DNA of 64,000 nt from Epiperipatus broadwayi (lineage: Eukaryota > Onychophora > Udeonychophora > Euonychophora > Peripatidae): the NCBI GenBank assembly GCA_028023455.1, contig JAQFVV010000987.1, forward strand, positions 10,001 through 74,000. The letters are read 5' to 3'. The notes beneath the pieces were generated by a model. That model was not told where the DNA came from, did not search any database, and worked only from the letters and a program-made list of their open reading frames with translations. Every line of letters starts with the position of its first letter. The first letter of the stretch is position 1. Shown piece by piece: positions 46,488 through 58,125 of this stretch. A program made the position numbers and the translations under genes.

Positions 46488-48860
46488 ACAATAATCTATT
46501 TATTTAAGATAGTTACAATAGATTTTTTTGAAAAGTTATTACATGGAAAATCCATGGTTGAAAGTCAATTGATGTAAAAAAATAATTTTTTGTTCAGAGT
46601 ACTATTGGAGTTCTTGGAAAGTTTGAGTTGCTGTCTCTGGATGTGGAATTTAGGCTTGAATTTTTACATATGGTTGCATTCCTAAGATAACATACAATCA
46701 ATATTGTTCACTATTATCCAAGTTAAGGGTTGGTGTACAATGTTTGGTCAATTTGTTTATCAGTTGCAGAAAATTGGTTGCAGCTTGAAGACCACCAGTA
46801 TATTGCATAAAATAATAATCCAGGGAATTGATAGCAAATAAATGAATGGCACAGGAATGATAAAATTTTATGTTGGAATGGAGAGTGCAAGTTACGAGTC
46901 TTTTATAAATTGGAAGATTGTTTTATGAGTGACCAGGTGATTGCATAAATGTCTGGTAATGCTATGCTTGAGTCTCATGTTTTTTAACTAGTAAAGTTTG
47001 TTTAGAAAAGTGTAGGGGTGCTGTAAAAGTGCAATGAATGTGCCAAAAAGCAAATAGGATGAAGGTGGATGCACATGCTGTGTTTAGCTTTTCATATGAT
47101 TGGATTAATTATTGGATAGAGCTACCAGGTCATCAGTATGTGTCTAAGATGATCTGGCATATATGATTGAGAGCTTGACAATTATTAAGAATGTGTTGCT
47201 GCATCTCTTCTTCCAGATGCCATAAAAGCAAAATGGATCAATTCTTTGGTACAGGTGATAGTAGCACAAAAAAAAAGATTTAGGCAGGGCATGAAGATTA
47301 AAACAAAACAGAAAGTTGAAGAATTTTGGTTTCAAGGTCCATTTTTTGAATTGATGGAGTTGTTGATTGTTGATGTTTAGCATTAGGGAAGGGGTCAGGT
47401 GATCAGTGTTAGCATTTGGATGTAGTATACTATGCCAGTAAGTGTATTTGTTATTATTAGAGAAGGTCATTTAATGAGAGTCATTTTGAATGGAGTGAAT
47501 AGGACATATAAGGTACAAAGTCAATGAAGAGGGTCTGCTTGTAGATGTTATAGTGAATATGTGCTGGAATGTTGGAAAGCATTGTGTAATTGATGTAATG
47601 AGGTTGAAAATTTTTTGAGTATAAAATATTTGAATGTTGTGAAGACTCAGACCAGTATGGATTGGTTGATGGTCAAAACATTTGGTGGAAATTGATACAG
47701 ACTTCCTGCCACATAATATCTTATTGTAAAGAAATTTAATAATGGTGCTAAATGATTTGGAGAATATGATAATGGGGGAATAGTATGGAATATCAATAAT
47801 TATTAGCATGTTGAATAGCTGAACCTTGGATTAGAAAAAGAGGTAAGCTCTAGAGAGGGAATTAGTAGTACATGTAGCAGAATCATGAAGCTTATTATGT
47901 GTTATAAGTCTCATAGCAAGTGAAGCAATGTAAAAAAAAGAAATGGGCTAGTCTTGTCCTGAAATATTTGAGTGCAGAGTTTTTTCATGTATGTGAACCA
48001 TGTGGCACATTTGTTGAAATTAAGTTTAGATCTATAAATAGAGATGAATACATCATTAAGTATCTTTTGAAATATTGGCAGTTGTTTAGAAGAGCCTAGG
48101 AAGACAGTGATATCATACATATATGCAATACATTGGATGTGTTTCTAGGTGAGCAAAATTTGGATAACAGAGATCTTTTGTTGTATCTGAATTAAAAGTG
48201 AGTTAACATATAATAAGAAAAACAGTGATCTAAGCAGCAATTTTTGTGAGATGGACTGAGTAAGTGCAAAAAGGGGTGAGTGTTCCCATTGAGAATGATA
48301 TGTATTTCTCTACTGAGAATAATATTGGTAATTAGACATAACAGCTTAGGAGAGAAAGTGGTATTGGTGAGCTTATCAATTAGAAGGTAAATGGGGATTG
48401 AATTGAGTGCAATTTGGATGTCAAGCTGAACTACAATGAGAGAATATCTTTTGTGCTTCTGGACTGAACCCATAACTGCTCTAAATATGAGTGTAGCCTG
48501 TGCAGTGGATGAGCCTTTCTTAGAAAACTGGATGTTTGAGATCAAGGGAAGTATGTGCAGTTCTATTTGATCTTTAATCATACTCTCCCATATATTAATT
48601 TTTAGTTGGCATATAAAAATTGGACAGAGTTTGTTAAGAGTAGAAATTTAATGTTTTTTTTTTTTTTACAAATGGTATGAAGACAATAGGATACAAACCT
48701 TTAATGTCATATATACATTGAGACAAGTAATTAGCCAGATCTCAAAGATATAGAGTGGTGAAGAGGCTAAGATGAGTAAAGACAAAGGTGGGTATTTGAT
48801 TGGATCTGGGGTGACAAGAGTTTTAAGTGGTGGCTATCATCATCACCATCATCATCATTA
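46060..48860 (-). pseudogene. Decayed LINE (RT recognisable), minus strand
   Basis: Open pieces in transcription order are 48581-48192, 48120-47911, 47809-47471 and 47470-47144. The first has F-S-K-K-G-S-S-T-A-Q-A and V-V-Q-L-D-I-Q-I-A-L-N-S-I-P, matching the RT block usually written L-D-I-x-x-A-F-(D/N)-S-I-P. The second starts A-Y-M-Y-D-I-T-V-F-L, a decayed Y-x-D-D box, then has L-N-F-N-K-C. Later pieces resemble the post-RT connector. The downstream 46070-46250 part is the repeat also present inverted at 22395-22575. Clade unresolved; not the families at 1-2218 or 16755. Confidence 0.65.
46400..46485. repeat. (ATT)n microsatellite
   Basis: About 28 perfect ATT units. The tyrosine-rich frame across it is an artefact. 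Confidence 0.97.
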
Positions 48861-48868
48861 TTATTAGA
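48835..48868. repeat. Short (CAT)n/(ATT)n stretch
   Basis: CATCATCACCATCATCATCATTATTATTA at the 5' edge of the LINE relic; an ordinary microsatellite. Confidence 0.8.
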
Positions 48869-49313
48869 TTTCAAAAATGATTATTTCATACTAAGAATTA
48901 CTTTGCTTGTCAGCTTATATAGATGATTAAATTGTTATATATTTCATTAGGGGAAATGGTTTACATTTATGTATGATTTGCTGGGATAAATCATCTAAAT
49001 GTTTTAGGGTCTATACATTACATTGGTAAAACTTATATAATTCATTGCTAGTGATGTTTAGTGGATAGAAGCTGCTCTTGTTGTTTGGATTACATATATT
49101 CTTGTGTGGTATTGTTTTCTAAGTATTAATTGATTGGTTACAATCCAGGTTATTGGAATTTTCTATCAGAGCTATTTCAATTATGGGCATGGTGCATGAT
49201 TGATTGGGTATGTTTGAATCTTGTGTGGGAATTGTTTTGACCATTGGTTTTGTATTAAGTTAGTTAGTAGTATACAGTTGGTTGTTTTTGCTGACCTGCC
49301 TTCATTTTTGATT
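48869..49313. other. No gene seen
   Basis: AT-rich spacer with no supported coding sequence; the frame at 49221-49412 runs through the tandem duplication and is not credible. Confidence 0.35.
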
Positions 49314-49377
49314 TGTGATTTGTTGTATATATATCAGTGTCATATATGTGATTTGTTGTATATATATCAGTGTCAAG
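49314..49377. repeat. 34-bp tandem duplication
   Basis: GTGATTTGTTGTATATATATCAGTGTCA occurs twice in a row (first copy from about 49314, second from about 49348). Confidence 0.8.
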
Positions 49378-49429
49378 ATTCCAATTTCAGTGAAAATATA
49401 TCATTAATGTAAATTGAAAATGAAAAAAA

Positions 49430-49860
49430 ACCTAGACTGAATTCTATAGAACTTTGTGATTAATTACATTAGTATAAATGTTTATTGTCTGATTCCCATC
49501 CTTTAGATAAATCTCTAATAAAAAATGAAAAGTACTATGAAAGCCACATGAGTAAGAAAGTTCAATTAAAATATTATGAGAAATAAAATCAAATTCTTTA
49601 AACAAATCTAGAGATCAGGATCTAATGATGATGTCAAATTATGTATGTTTTAAAGCATCCAGATTTCTTCACCGGCAATAAAGCCATATTAATGGGTACA
49701 CAATGCCTCATTTTAGATCAAAAATGACATTTTATTTATAATGATCATTTTCAGTAATTTATATAGTACAGAAATAGATCTATAACTATCCACAATTATG
49801 AAATTAATCTTTTAAAGATTGGTATAATGACAATAAATTCCAAATACACAAGGAATGCTC
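49430..49860 (-). pseudogene. LINE reverse transcriptase fragment (Jockey/CR1-like)
   Basis: On the minus strand, Y-R-S-I-S-V-L-Y-K-L-L-K (about 49785-49750) is the N-Y-R-x-I-S-x-L block, and after about 180 bp D-L-F-K-E-F-D-F-I-S-H-N-I-L (about 49625-49580) is the L-S-K-A-F-D-x-I-x-H palm block. Frames are broken between them. The order and spacing are right for a Jockey/CR1-like LINE; compare 57440-58125. Confidence 0.65.
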
Positions 49861-49867
49861 CAATACA

Positions 49868-50377
49868 CAGAGGTAAATCTCTATATACAGTGGTGTCACT
49901 CAGTGCAAACCAGAGTAATCAATGGTTGCAGGAAGAAACTAGTCTGGGGATATTGGATGAGTAAGCACTAGATAAAGATTTTAGGCACAAAATATAGGAT
50001 TATGATGAGTGTGGTTATTAAAGAACCAAAGGCACCAAAAAGTATGGATGCTGAACTGAGTTCAGATCTACATGACTATACAATCTAATGAGCTTGAATT
50101 GAAAACATTATTGTTTTTATTTTGGACTCAAAGCTTTATAATTGGCTAATAAGGTAAAATGTGACAACTGGAGAGTTGCATTAGATGCTAAGATCAAGGT
50201 GAAGTGCTCTCAGATTCTAGGCTCCTCAATGATGAAGGCTACAAGCTAGAAAATAGTCTGAGGATATTAGATGAGTGGGCATTAGATAGGGATTTTATGC
50301 ACAAATCTTCCTGCATCCATTGATTACTCTGGCTTACACTGAGTGATGCTACTATATGGAGAGTTTGGCCTCGTGTA
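49868..50377. mobile_element. DNA-transposon-like element with 57-bp TIRs
   Basis: The left end (CTCTATATACAGTGGTGTCACTCAG..CAGGAAG) and right end (CTTCCTGCATCC..GATGCTACTATATGGAGAG) are inverted copies of each other over about 57 bp, with a second inverted block just inside (CTAGTCTGGGGATATTGGATGAGT against TAGTCTGAGGATATTAGATGAGT in direct sense). The 510-bp inside has no transposase. Ends of the same family are at 29454, 37430, 39665 and 63676. Target duplication unresolved. The class (MITE) is inferred from TIRs and dispersal. Confidence 0.65.
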
Positions 50378-51007
50378 AACAGGTTGTGTAAGCATAAAGA
50401 ATAGTGATGTTTAGTGGTTTAATGTTCCAATACATTAGGATAAATTAGATAAATGAACAGAAATGGGATTAAAAACTGATCTATTATTTTTTAATGATCT
50501 TACATGTTAAGTCATCTAATCCAGAAGAATGGATTTTTTTAAACTATCAATTAAATAAAATAATTGAAATTCAGAAACATCTGGACATAAATGAAAACTT
50601 ACACATAAATGGGATAAGAAATTATGCACTAGTCCAGCATCTATTGTCACATTTGGAAGAAAAAAAACTCATTAAATAGATCAGCTACTTATTTTTTAGT
50701 ATTCTGTAATTCTAATAATTTTTCTTTAATAAATTTAATTCGATTAGGAAAAAAAATTTTTTTTTTAAATTAAAGAATTGATTACTTTACAACACATAGA
50801 GACATTTTTATTACTAAAAAAAATCCTGATAATATTGAAATTTTAATTTTTTAATATCAGATTTAATTTCAGCATTAAGAATATTTTACATTTAACTATG
50901 CTCCACACAAGGATTTTAATAAATTTCTTTGATTTATTTTGTTCACCAAACCATCAGTTATTCGAGATGAACTACTTTTATTTTTCCTTGTTACTTTTAA
51001 ATAAGCC
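50378..51007. other. No gene seen
   Basis: AT-rich DNA. The frame 50494-50679 (61 codons) has no recognisable domain and no supporting splice or promoter context. Confidence 0.35.
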
Positions 51008-51430
51008 ATTCGGAATGACTGCCTAGCTGTCTAACACGTCGGTATGCTTATGTTTTTTATCGGCGATTGTTCTCTCCTGATCGTGTATATTGTGCAAGAA
51101 AGCGCTGCAAATAGACTCCCGTTTTGATGTATGCAAATGATAAACTTTGAGAAAGCCGATTGTAAAATCATAGTTGTAGTTGTCGAAGAATAATAAAGGG
51201 AGGCGGCTTAGTCGTCAAATTTGGCTGTCAGCATCAAGTCATAAATTAATTAAAATTACTGGACTCTTTTAGACGAATAGTACCAACTCTCTGTGGAGCA
51301 AACTTAGAAGCTTACGAGTGTTCATCTTGTTACTGTTATTTGAATTAAGAAACTAATTTATACTTTAACTTGTTTCCTTTGTTTGTTTGTTATTACTTGT
51401 TAATAAAAAAATATTAATTAAACAAAGCCT
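51008..51430 (+). mobile_element. Candidate solo LTR
   Basis: This stretch is noticeably richer in CpG and GC than its flanks. It starts GAATGACTGCC..AACACGTCGGTATGC and includes AATAATAAAGGGAGGCGGC (a TATA-like or poly(A)-like element near 51191), CTGTCAGCATCAAG, and a pyrimidine-rich TTGTTTCCTTTGTTTG near the end followed by AATAAAAAAAT. Such organisation fits an LTR promoter and polyadenylation region. No second copy or target duplication is visible in the window, so this remains a suggestion. Confidence 0.35.
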
Positions 51431-53887
51431 TTTATTATGTGTCAATTATATTTGCTGGCTGACTAGTTTAAAATAAACCCTCAGAAATAGCACCACCACT
51501 TTGTCAATTAAAGATAACCAAATATTCTGAAATTTTAAAACTATAATATTAATATTATACCATCCCAAGATATTATCCGGAAATTGACAATTTATCAATA
51601 TATGTATACGTATTTATATGTCAATTATAATTTATATGTTATATGCAATTCAAAAGTTTTAATTCAGCTTCATAATTATATGCCGGAATTATTTTTGACA
51701 CAGGTGATTCATAATAAAATCTTGATTTAATCTAATAAAAATATGATCTAAATAGAGAGATATAAGAGTGAGTTTTATACATATGGTTAAAAAAAGAGTT
51801 TGATTAAAAACATAATTATATAGTAAATTCAAATAATTTACAGTAGGCTTAGGAGTATTAATTGTTAAGCCAATATTTAATTATCCATTAATACAGACAA
51901 AGTTAAATCTAAATCTCATAACAAAATATTAAGTTTAGCAATGAAATTTAAAATTGTACTTGTATACTATTTATACATACAAAGATAAAAAAGAATTGAA
52001 AATATTTTATGTAAGTAAAACATATTTTTCAGAGGTAAGAGTTGGAATATTAAAAGTAAAATCTAGACCTGTTTTTATAAACATCATCATGTTTTCCAAT
52101 TGTAAAAGCATATGCAGGAAAAGAATATTCATGTAGGCATTTAAATTATATAAATTTTGTTCCTGTAAATAAATCCAAGTTTTTGTCAAAATTATAACAT
52201 TATAGTAGCAAAAAATTACATAAATAAACTATGATTTTATCAAAATGAGATCTGATATTTTGCATTGGATAATTAAATCAAAAATTTTAAATAAATTAAA
52301 ATATTTTTCTAAAATAAATCATATCAGATCTCATTTTAGAAAATAAATTTCAGAACAATTACAGTTTTACTCTCATTTCTAATTAAAAGTTGAGAATAAT
52401 TAAACTCCTTTTTTAAATAAAGTAAAGTATTTTGAATGAAAGTTAAGTCCTGACATGAACATATTTTTTGTTTGGCTACCCATCAAAGTCTTTTATTGAA
52501 TGGTGTCAAATGTTGATTTATATAAATATATTAGTTATTATTTCTTATAGACAAAACATCAGAAACAGTTAAAACCATTTTTCTTTCTATTAAAATTAGT
52601 TTAACCAAATCAAATGACTTAAAACACAAAACAACAAAAACAGGACTATTTGAATTAAGTTTTGTATGAAAAGTATTTTTAAATGCTTTCACTGAAGTTG
52701 GAAAATCAGTTTATTTGTTTATTAACTTTTGATCTCTTTTAAGAATGAAATTTTAAAATTGTGGTTTAATATGTTTAAATTCAATAGAATTACTTGAAAA
52801 TTAATATATGATGAAGTTATATCAGATTAATCCATTTGGAACACTTAGTATGCCAATTAGTTTATTAGATATGGATTAGATGGTAGGAAAATATTAAAAA
52901 CATTCAATAATTTTACATATTACAGTTAACAAATTCTTAGAACTTTGATTTGTTTGAAATAATACTCACAAGAGGATAGTGTAAATGTTTTTTTTTAATT
53001 TAATAACATTTTAAAACCATTTAAAACTCTTAATATATGTATCATATTTAGTATGAGTACATAATTATATATGTATAATAAATCAGTAACTACATTTTAT
53101 ATTTCAAATTGTTTGATAGTTTTTTATTTTATTTTAAAAGTATTATTTAAAAAAAATTAAAGTAGAAAATTAGCATTATTTAAAACATTGTGAAAAACTT
53201 GAGAAAAAGAAAACTCACTATAATTATTTAACCCTACTGTATTTAGCTTTTTCTGACATTTTTCTTTGTCTCACACATCAGTGTAAAATATATAATAAAA
53301 TGATTATTACTTATCAGAAAAAAATAAATTTGACTTTGTTTGATAGATATTTTTGTTTACTACTGAAATAAATTTTGAATGTTCACATTTTGTTTCTGTA
53401 AATATTAAAAAAATGAGAATGTAATCAAAATGACTTTATATCTCATTGTTTTTAGAAAGATTATTTTCAGTTTATAAAATCAATGAAATATTTCTTGTTT
53501 CTGATTATTTTTAAGAATGTGAATAAATATTTATTTATTTCTCTTATATCTAATAAATTATGCTTTAAAAGTTTATTTTTTTTGAATATTTATTGCAAAA
53601 TTACAATATTTTCTTACTGTAAACATAACATAGATTGTTTATGTCACAACTAGAATTTTCTAACTTGCTTCAGGCCATATTTACATTAGCTGCTAATATA
53701 ACATTATATTTTTGAAAATAAGTATTTTAAGTCAAAATAAGTTATTAATAATTTATATTTCTTGATATCTAATAAATATAGTGCAAATTATTTTTTAAAA
53801 AAAATCTAAAATTGTAATAAATTCACAAATAAACATGTTTTTGTATTATTGGAAAATTCATTGTCATAAAACATCAAATTTTTTACA
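51431..53887. other. No gene seen; one small hairpin
   Basis: AT-rich DNA. Around 52235-52338, AAAATGAGATCTGATATTTT pairs with AATCATATCAGATCTCATTTT across about 60 bp, a small inverted repeat. No supported gene. Confidence 0.4.
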
Positions 53888-53888
53888 G

Positions 53889-54137
53889 CTGTGAAAACAC
53901 ACAATGGCTGAACATGTCAGGGCAGAGCTTATGTCTATTGTAAAAATGGAAATTTTGAATTTTGCACAGTTTAGTGTGGAATTTTCAGGCGAAAGATTTA
54001 CTATAATAAAATATACCATTTTACACACATTTCAACATATAATACTTATGAAAAAATTTACTAGGGGTGAATTGACCAAAAGTCATTTCTCTGTCATCTC
54101 GATAAAAGATAAGGTTAAAACAATCAAACAATTTTAA
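53889..54137 (+). CDS. Possible first coding exon, unknown protein
   Basis: A pyrimidine-rich TTTTTTACAG ends at 53888, followed 15 bp later by ATG in a fair context (CACAATGG) and 77 codons open to TAA 54135-54137. The peptide starts M-A-E-H-V-R-A-E-L and has V-E-F-S-G-E-R-F-T in the middle; I do not recognise a family. The second half is AT-rich and Ile/Lys-heavy, so the true exon, if any, could end earlier. It could equally be a chance frame or a transposon remnant. Confidence 0.2.
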
Positions 54138-54490
54138 ATAGAAAAGTTAGTTAATAATTTATTATACATATATAATTAATACACATACTAAATATAATAT
54201 ATACATTAAGAGTACATGTATTAACTTACTGCAGAAATATCTAATGACTCATATACACTATATATGTGATATTGATTTAAAGTAAAATTATATATATATT
54301 AAGTAAAGTTCATTTACTAATTGTACACGTGTATTACACATACTAAATATGATATATACACAAGGAGTATACATTTTAACTTATAGTAAAAATATCTAGT
54401 GATACATATATATCAACTATAAGTGTCAAAACAATTTAAAATACAATATAGTCTTATATTTCATTTACTGTGTCAATACTAAAAACTTAA

Positions 54491-54790
54491 AAATAATAAA
54501 AAAATTGTTATATTAAATACTTTTATTGACTGTGCACTAAAAAAAGTTGTTTATGACAATTGGATGTTTTTGGATTTAACTTAAAATAAAAGCATGGGAA
54601 ATTCAAAATGTAATTAAGCAATCCTTTGTCATAAAAAATAGGGTTTGACTTAATTAATTTCTAGAGCACCCATGCTTTTATTTTATGTTAAATCTAAAAA
54701 CTCAAATTGTGGTTGAAGAAACAATTATTTTATTTTGTTTTAGTGTACAGTCAATAAAAACATTTAATAAAACAATTTTTATCATTATTA
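54491..54790. repeat. Foldback (inverted repeat), arms of about 140 bp
   Basis: TTTTATTGACTGTGCACTAAAA on the left pairs with TTTTAGTGTACAGTCAATAAAA on the right, and TAACTTAAAATAAAAGCATGGG with CCCATGCTTTTATTTTATGTTA nearer the centre (about 54640). Arms are diverged by more than those at 13914-14606. It abuts an (AAT)n tract. Confidence 0.8.
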
Positions 54791-54792
54791 TC

Positions 54793-54858
<66 letters not shown>

Positions 54859-54898
54859 CAACAACAACAACAATAATAATAATAATAATAATAATAAT
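54793..54898. repeat. (AAT)n microsatellite with AAC core
   Basis: AAT units on both sides of about six AAC units at 54855-54871: a compound trinucleotide repeat. Confidence 0.96.
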
Positions 54899-54994
54899 TT
54901 ATTTATTCATTTTGATTACATTTGAAAATGAAACTTAATAAGCAAATCAAATGCTTTGCATAGGTTTTTACAAATATATAATCAATATATGAAA

Positions 54995-55246
54995 GTAGTT
55001 GTAATATATATACTAAAATTTTGAACATTGGTTTAAGAAAAGATTATTCTGTAATAATTATAGAAAATTTGCTCTATCTCAGTGCACTTTCAGCCAATGA
55101 AAACAGAATCATAGTATTAGTAAATAACTATGATTCTGCATTCATTACCCAAAAGCATACTCAGCTAGAGCAATTTTTCTATAATCATTACAGAATAATC
55201 TTTAACTAAACCAATGTTCAAAATGCTAGTATATATATTACAGCTA
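54995..55246. mobile_element. Palindromic MITE, about 252 bp
   Basis: Almost the entire element is an inverted repeat: TAGTTGTAATATATATACTA..TTTTGAACATTGG at the left and CCAATGTTCAAAATGC..TAGTATATATATTACAGCTA at the right, continuing inward through AGATTATTCTGTAAT and ACAGAATCATAGT to a short loop near 55120. Non-coding; the frame at 55021-55209 is an artefact of the arm. Target duplication not resolved in TA-rich flanks. Confidence 0.85.
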
Positions 55247-55439
55247 GTCTAAGAAAAGAAAAACTTTGTCGAATACAAATAATTGACATAATGATACAAT
55301 GAAAAAAACACAATAATAAAGTAATATTAATAAAATTATATGTTATTGACAGTGAGTAGAATAAAATTTAAAAATAAAACCAATAAAATTAATAGATAAA
55401 ATAAAACTAAATCAAAAACATAAAATTTTAAACAAATTA

Positions 55440-55850
55440 AAAATATTTTTTCTTTTTTTAATAATTTTATATTGTTTAAAAAATAATGATCAGAAAATAA
55501 AATAAATCAATACCATAAATTTTAAAGATATGAAAGATATTTTTTATTTTTATTTTTAATAATCCTATACTTTTTATATTCATCATATAAATTGATAATT
55601 TATTAAATATTCTTGGAATATATACATTTGTTAATCTATTTCTGTATTTTTTTCTGTATCTAAATGAAGTGATGCATTTATTTCTAAAAAAACTATTACA
55701 ATTAAATATCTTATAGTTCTTAAAAATACTATTAAAACAATGTTTCTTAATAATTACAATCTGGGTTATCATAGTCAAGTAAATCACTATTTTATTTTGA
55801 ATACATAACACACTCTGTATTAGACACAATCTTATTTTGAAATGCCTTTA
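55440..55850 (-). pseudogene. Possible LINE C-terminal relic
   Basis: The minus-strand frame 55829-55476 (117 codons) has F-R-N-K-C-I-T-S-F-R-Y-R-K-K-Y-R-N-R-L, then I-F-N-K-L and a K-S-I-x-L-L-K-I-K-I-K-N-I-F end. This loosely resembles the R-x-x-x-F-x-x-R..W-N-x-L-P..S-L-x-x-F-K-x-x-L C-terminus of Jockey/CR1-type ORF2. The composition is very AT-rich, so the call is weak. Confidence 0.35.
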
Positions 55851-56639
55851 ATCATTTTAAATTTGATATACCTGGAAAACCATATAGCAGGGGTGGTCAC
55901 GCATGAGGTCAATGACAGATGCATGCCAGTTTTTTATATATTGTAAAGAGCCACACTATATTATTTAAGACACAAAAATAAATGCATGTCAAATTTTATT
56001 TAACTTAATTAATATGATGACATATTCTACACACTTTTTAATTGCCATATAAAAAATATAAGAAAATATAATTAAGAGAAAAAATAAAATAATTAATTCA
56101 AAATTTTAATAATAAATATAAAATATAAAAATAAAATATAATAATAAAAATTCATTAGTAAAAAGTAAAACATTTAATGAAGACCTTTGGTCACGCTTTG
56201 AAATTTGGCATATAATTTGTTAAAGCTATTCATAGCAATTCTGTGATGTGCTAATTGGTCAACTATAAACAATATTTTAAATTCACAAACTTCATTGTGG
56301 AGTACAAAAATTCACAGCAAATGGACCAAAAATTGAAATTAAATGCCAAGCAGCTTTCTTTAAGTGTGGATATTTGATTCTGGCACGTTTTCAAAATTCA
56401 ATTAGAGAACTGAAGGTTTGTGATAATTATATTTTAGTTATATTTATTTATTGGATGATTTCCATTATCTAATACCTATTAAATATTGAATGTCTTTACA
56501 AAAAATTAACTTTTATTAAAATTTTCAATTACATTCAACTGTTAGTAATAGCACATAGGTTAGTATATGCACAATATTTTGAGTGGTATTATTTTTCTCT
56601 CTTTTTCACATGTTCCTGGCTTGACTAGTAACAATACTA

Positions 56640-56728
56640 GCATGATATCAAACCTAGACCCTTAGATTTTTGAATATTAAATTTTAAGGTAATACTCTAA
56701 CCATGTGAATCATCCTGCCAAAGGCATC
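56640..56728 (-). mobile_element. tRNA-derived SINE relic
   Basis: On the minus strand, CAGGATGATTCACATGGTTAGAGTATTACC (A-box region, about 56719-56690) precedes GGGTCTAGGTTTGATATC (B-box-like, about 56663-56646). The unit is tRNA-like; the tail is not recognised. Confidence 0.5.
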
Positions 56729-56839
56729 AGTCAGTAGAAATTTTATATACTTATATGTGAGGTTCCTTGGATTTCTCTACTTTTGCCTAAAAGAAAAGTT
56801 GATTAGTGGTTTCCATACATCATGTATAGTCACACTAGG

Positions 56840-57260
56840 TTGACTTATAGGATTTTTCACCACTGTCATTTGAGCAGCTTCTTTGACTTTTCTTCTTTGT
56901 ACCTTTTCCTCTCTATCCAATATTTTTACACTTTCCTAATTGAACATATGTTTACTGCTACCTTAGACACATCTGTTTTCTCTCTTTAATCATCAGTTTA
57001 TGCTTTTGCAATCACTTTTCAATGGGGTGACTGGTCTCACCAATATACATTCTTCCACATTTACATGGGATTTTATAGATGCAGTTTTTGCTTTTCAGCA
57101 TTTCAAGTTTAGACTTTGTTGACATTACAATTCCTCATAGTGTAGTATGGTTCTGGAAAGCTGTTCTGATGTTATACTGATTGCAGATTTTCCTTAATTT
57201 ATCTGAGAATGAAACATAGTTATATACTAACCTGGGTGCTATTATTAACAGTTGAATGCA
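56840..57260 (-). pseudogene. Penelope-like element, GIY-YIG endonuclease fragment
   Basis: On the minus strand, frame pieces read K-I-C-N-Q-Y-N-I-R-T-A-F near 57190, then (57084 to about 57020) C-I-Y-K-I-P-C-K-C-G-R-M-Y-I-G-E-T, the GIY-YIG core with the Cys pair typical of Penelope-like retroelements, and after a stop K-I-L-D-R-E-E-K near 56925-56900 with R-R-K-V-K-E-A-A, the conserved C-terminal block of those proteins. The reverse transcriptase that should lie upstream (higher coordinates) is not recognisable; 57440-58125 is a different LINE. 5'-truncated and broken. Confidence 0.82.
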
Positions 57261-57439
57261 ATCAGAAAATATAAATAAAGTTAAATTTTTCTAAATACAT
57301 TCAATACTTAATATTAGATGATACAAATAATCCAATATATAAATACAAGTGAAGATTTATATTTTGGAGAGTTCATTGGCATCATATATTATTTCATAGT
57401 TAATATATCGTAAACATTTTTAAAAAACTTTTTTAGCCT

Positions 57440-58125
57440 AGTCTATAACTTAATTTACATGAGTTCCAGATCATAGACCCATATTTTGAAATGGATAAAA
57501 CCAATGTATGAAACAAGCATACATTTGTATTATTTTATAAAACATTTTACAGTGCCTAAGAATCAAACCCATTATTTTGTAGCTTTTTGTAAAAATATAT
57601 TGGATATTGTTATTAAATGTTCCATTATTTTTAAAAATAATATACTTTTTAAATTCAGTATTTAATTAAACATGCTTGGGGATAATTTTTTAGAGAATGA
57701 TATGATATAACATTTTTCAACATCAATTTTTATATAATTTCTTAGACACAATCTTGAAATCTTTTGATATCAGTCAGAGTGCAAGATTTTCTGATCATCA
57801 AAATTGTTAATTGTTTTATACAATTTAATATCATTTGCATAGAAAAGAATACTACTATCAACTGCATACTGCTCTATATCCAAACAGTGAATTAAAAATA
57901 GTGGTCCAAGTGTTTTTCATTGAAACACTCCAGCAGTACTGAAATATTTATATGAAATCTTGTAGATTCAGCATATTTGAGACAAAATATACAAACCACT
58001 GCAAAAGTTGATAACTAAAACTAATAAGATGAATTTACAAATCAATCTGGAGTGATCTACCTAGTCAAAGGCTTTGTTTAGATCAAGATATGTAAATATT
58101 TAATAATAATGGTTTGTGAATATTA
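57440..58125 (-). pseudogene. LINE RT fragment (Jockey/CR1-like)
   Basis: On the minus strand: Y-L-D-L-N-K-A-F-D near 58095-58070 (palm), a decayed A-G-V-F-Q..L-G-P-L-F-L (from G-V-P-Q-G-S-x-L-G-P-L-L-F) near 57930-57890, F-Y-A-N-D-I-K-L-Y near 57845-57815 (the A-D-D box with Asn for the first Asp), and near 57590-57450 K-I-M-G-L-I-L-R-x-C-K then M-Y-A..P-F-Q-N-M-G-L-W-S-G, the L-G-x-I-x-R and L-E-Y-x-x-x-x-W-x-P regions. Order and spacing are right. Several stops; dead. Confidence 0.78.

Noticed and set aside
46341-46577. Tyrosine-run frame
   Set aside because: Translation of the (ATT)n microsatellite.
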